A stretch of 64,000 nt of DNA from the NCBI RefSeq assembly GCF_004366355.1, contig NZ_SODV01000001.1, positions 3,596,001 to 3,660,000 of the forward strand, written 5' to 3'. How positions within the stretch are numbered: position 1 is the stretch's first letter; each line of letters opens with the position of its first letter. Position numbers and translations under genes: made by a program. Shown one piece after another: positions 62,677 to 64,000 of this stretch. Origin of the DNA: Dinghuibacter silviterrae (GTDB lineage: Bacteria; Bacteroidota; Bacteroidia; Chitinophagales; Chitinophagaceae). The notes below the pieces were generated by a model, which was not told the origin of the DNA, did not search any database, and saw only the letters and a list, made by a program, of their open reading frames with translations.

Positions 62677-64000
62677 TTAGCGAATGACGACAAACTTTTG
62701 CGTGGAGCTCCCTTTGCTGGTCATGATCTGAACAAAATAAATACCATCCGGCAGGTCATGGATATCCAGGTATTCAGTGGCATTCGTGCCGCCGAATGTG
62801 GCCTTCTTCATCAGTTGACCGGCTGTATTGAAAACATTGGCGGTTTTGATCGTACTCGTGCTGGCTTCGCCCTCCTGTTTGTCCGCGATAATCGCCACTT
62901 CCCTCATGCCTGAGTGGGCCATCAGCGTCACCTTCGCTGTCTGGGCCCCGAACCCGCCAGCACCCGAGCCCTGGTCCACGAAATAGTATTGAGGCCCGTC
63001 CACCCAGCCGCCGCAAGCCGTTTCGTATTCCGGCGTGATGTATACGTCGCCGGTTTGGTTGGAATTAAGGTGAGGCGTGGTAAAAGTGACGGTGTTGGTG
63101 GTTTTGCCGCTGATCGTGGCTACGGGTTCCACGATCCAGTTATAGGCGATGATCGGTTCCGCCGTGAGCGGTCTCATGGTCCAACTAAAAGGACCGGGGC
63201 CCGTCAATTTTTCTCCATCGACGAGATTGTTCAGGAAAGGACCCTTGGTACCTGTAGTGATGGCTACGGACACCGGGCTGCTGGTCGCGCCGTTTGGATA
63301 GACGGATGCTACGGACACGGTTACGGTAGAACCACTACCCACTGTACCGGCTGATACGACAACGGACGTTGCCGGGGTGGACAGGCTCTGTGACCCGCTT
63401 GCCTGGAAAGTCGCGGCTGCGTTTCCCGACAGGCTCCAGTTATAGCTGGTTGCTCCGCAGGGCGCATTGATGGTAAAGGTATTCGCGGAGTTATTACAGA
63501 TAGCCGTTGGGGTGGAACCGAAGGTGGGGGCCTGCGTAGGCCTGGAGACCGCCAGGACGGTTGATGTAAAGGTATAGCCGCAGTACAGTGTTGTCGTGAC
63601 CGACACATTTCCGGCCGTAGTTGCATCCGGAGTAACCGTTGCGGTGGGGTTCGTGGTACCACCGGCCCCGTTGCCGGAAGTAACGGTCCAATTGCTGGGA
63701 ACATTCCAGGTATAGGAGGAGACGTCAGCGGGCGTAGGGACGTATAACTGGGACGTAAAGGTCGTATTAAAAGTGACCGGCGAAGTACAGTTCAGGAGCG
63801 CAGGCGTGTTCTGAGTAATGGTATTCATGGCTATGGCGGCCAGCGGCACATTAATGGTATTTGATTTTGCCGTCGTGCCGTTATCGTAATAGACGATGCA
63901 GTATACGGTAAATGTCCAGTTGCCGTCGTTGGCGTTGCAGGTTATGCGCACCGCCTGGGTGACATCGGTAGAGGTCGCCTGATAAACGCCACTGCCATAC
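62677..64000 (-). CDS. T9SS type A secreted protein with Ig-like domains (N-terminus beyond the window)
   Basis: The frame is open to the right edge, so only the last ~440 residues are seen; a GTG at 63951 is not a credible start because coding sequence continues upstream. Visible domains are all-beta Ig/PKD-like repeats with Asn/Thr-rich linkers (PALLNCTSPVTFNTTF, GCTSYNWS-type, VTVSVASVYPNGATSSPV). The C-terminus is the type A sorting domain of ~75 residues (NVFNTAGQLMKKATFGGTNA, DIHDLPDGIYFVQI, STQKFVVIR). It is likely a secreted surface adhesin. It is followed by a strong terminator. Confidence 0.85.
   Translation of the reverse strand, partial: YGSGVYQATSTDVTQAVRITCNANDGNWTFTVYCIVYYDNGTTAKSNTINVPLAAIAMNTITQNTPALLNCTSPVTFNTTFTSQLYVPTPADVSSYTWNVPSNWTVTSGNGAGGTTNPTATVTPDATTAGNVSVTTTLYCGYTFTSTVLAVSRPTQAPTFGSTPTAICNNSANTFTINAPCGATSYNWSLSGNAAATFQASGSQSLSTPATSVVVSAGTVGSGSTVTVSVASVYPNGATSSPVSVAITTGTKGPFLNNLVDGEKLTGPGPFSWTMRPLTAEPIIAYNWIVEPVATISGKTTNTVTFTTPHLNSNQTGDVYITPEYETACGGWVDGPQYYFVDQGSGAGGFGAQTAKVTLMAHSGMREVAIIADKQEGEASTSTIKTANVFNTAGQLMKKATFGGTNATEYLDIHDLPDGIYFVQIMTSKGSSTQKFVVIR

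Noticed and set aside
62456-62680. Short plus-strand frame between the Crp/Fnr and T9SS genes
   Set aside because: It reads straight through the terminator stem and ends in repetitive sequence, has no recognised motif, and starts 12 bp from the divergent regulator start.

Overview
ORGANISM. The window reads as chromosome of a fairly high-GC member of the Bacteroidota, most likely Chitinophagaceae; the family is inferred from gene content, not from a marker gene. Evidence: type IX secretion (T9SS) C-terminal sorting domains on three large secreted proteins, a giant Bacteroidota-style Rhs protein, an alginate-lyase-like/CBM3 protein, YXWGXW-repeat and DUF6090-like proteins, short Crp/Fnr and AraC regulators in large numbers, few Shine-Dalgarno sequences, and several exact matches to the Bacteroidota -7 promoter box TAnnTTTG. 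Genes are tightly packed and no intergenic gap exceeds 300 bases. No rRNA, tRNA, CRISPR array, insertion sequence or phage block was seen.

LAYOUT. 0-10.5 kb: a surface/Rhs locus (partial PA14-like protein, two small secreted proteins, a 2605-aa Rhs protein with a variable C-terminus). 10.5-15.1 kb: a YncE-like beta-propeller, an F420-reductase-like protein and a two-component-propeller histidine kinase. 15.1-18.2 kb: a compact four-gene translesion/SOS operon (UmuD, UmuC, an unknown 163-aa protein, an SRAP/HMCES-type abasic-site protein) with a 19-bp palindrome against its promoter. 18.2-26 kb: paired SRPBCC proteins, an AraC/GlxA regulator, a dienelactone hydrolase, a reductase, a Crp regulator and small unknowns. 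26-37.3 kb: cell-surface and carbohydrate genes (T9SS type B protein, signal-peptide-bearing Hcp-like protein, GH71-like enzyme, aldo/keto reductase, 1692-aa alginate-lyase/CBM3 protein). 37.4-41.8 kb: Crp regulator with a perfect palindrome before a YdhR-like gene, a YXWGXW protein, and an LLM oxidoreductase-AraC-VOC-DUF1569 operon. 41.8-54.2 kb: an unassigned TIM-barrel-like enzyme family (one tandem-duplicated copy, one single copy), an M19 dipeptidase, a NodB-like protein, a phosphoesterase, an outer-membrane barrel, an AT-rich nucleotidyltransferase pair resembling toxin-antitoxin, an S41 peptidase and NTF2-like genes. 54.2-59.3 kb: two parallel oxidoreductase-AraC modules around a DoxX/cupin/HxlR group with strong operator repeats. 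59.3-64 kb: an orphan nuclease-toxin-like protein, an esterase, a Crp regulator and a truncated T9SS protein.

HOW IT FITS TOGETHER. Much of the window is small self-contained regulatory modules: one regulator, one or two oxidoreductase or hydrolase genes, and a visible operator. Five start codons lie only 4-5 nt after a -7 box (four exact TAnnTTTG, one GAnnTTTG variant), which suggests leaderless or nearly leaderless transcripts. The best candidates for undescribed biology are the MDEP/GD-E TIM-barrel-like family (41.9-44.6 and 53.3-54.2 kb), the unknown third gene of the SOS operon, the orphan nuclease toxin at 59.5 kb, and the 21-bp-phased direct repeats shared by the two AraC modules. All functions are read from sequence by eye; no database search was run.
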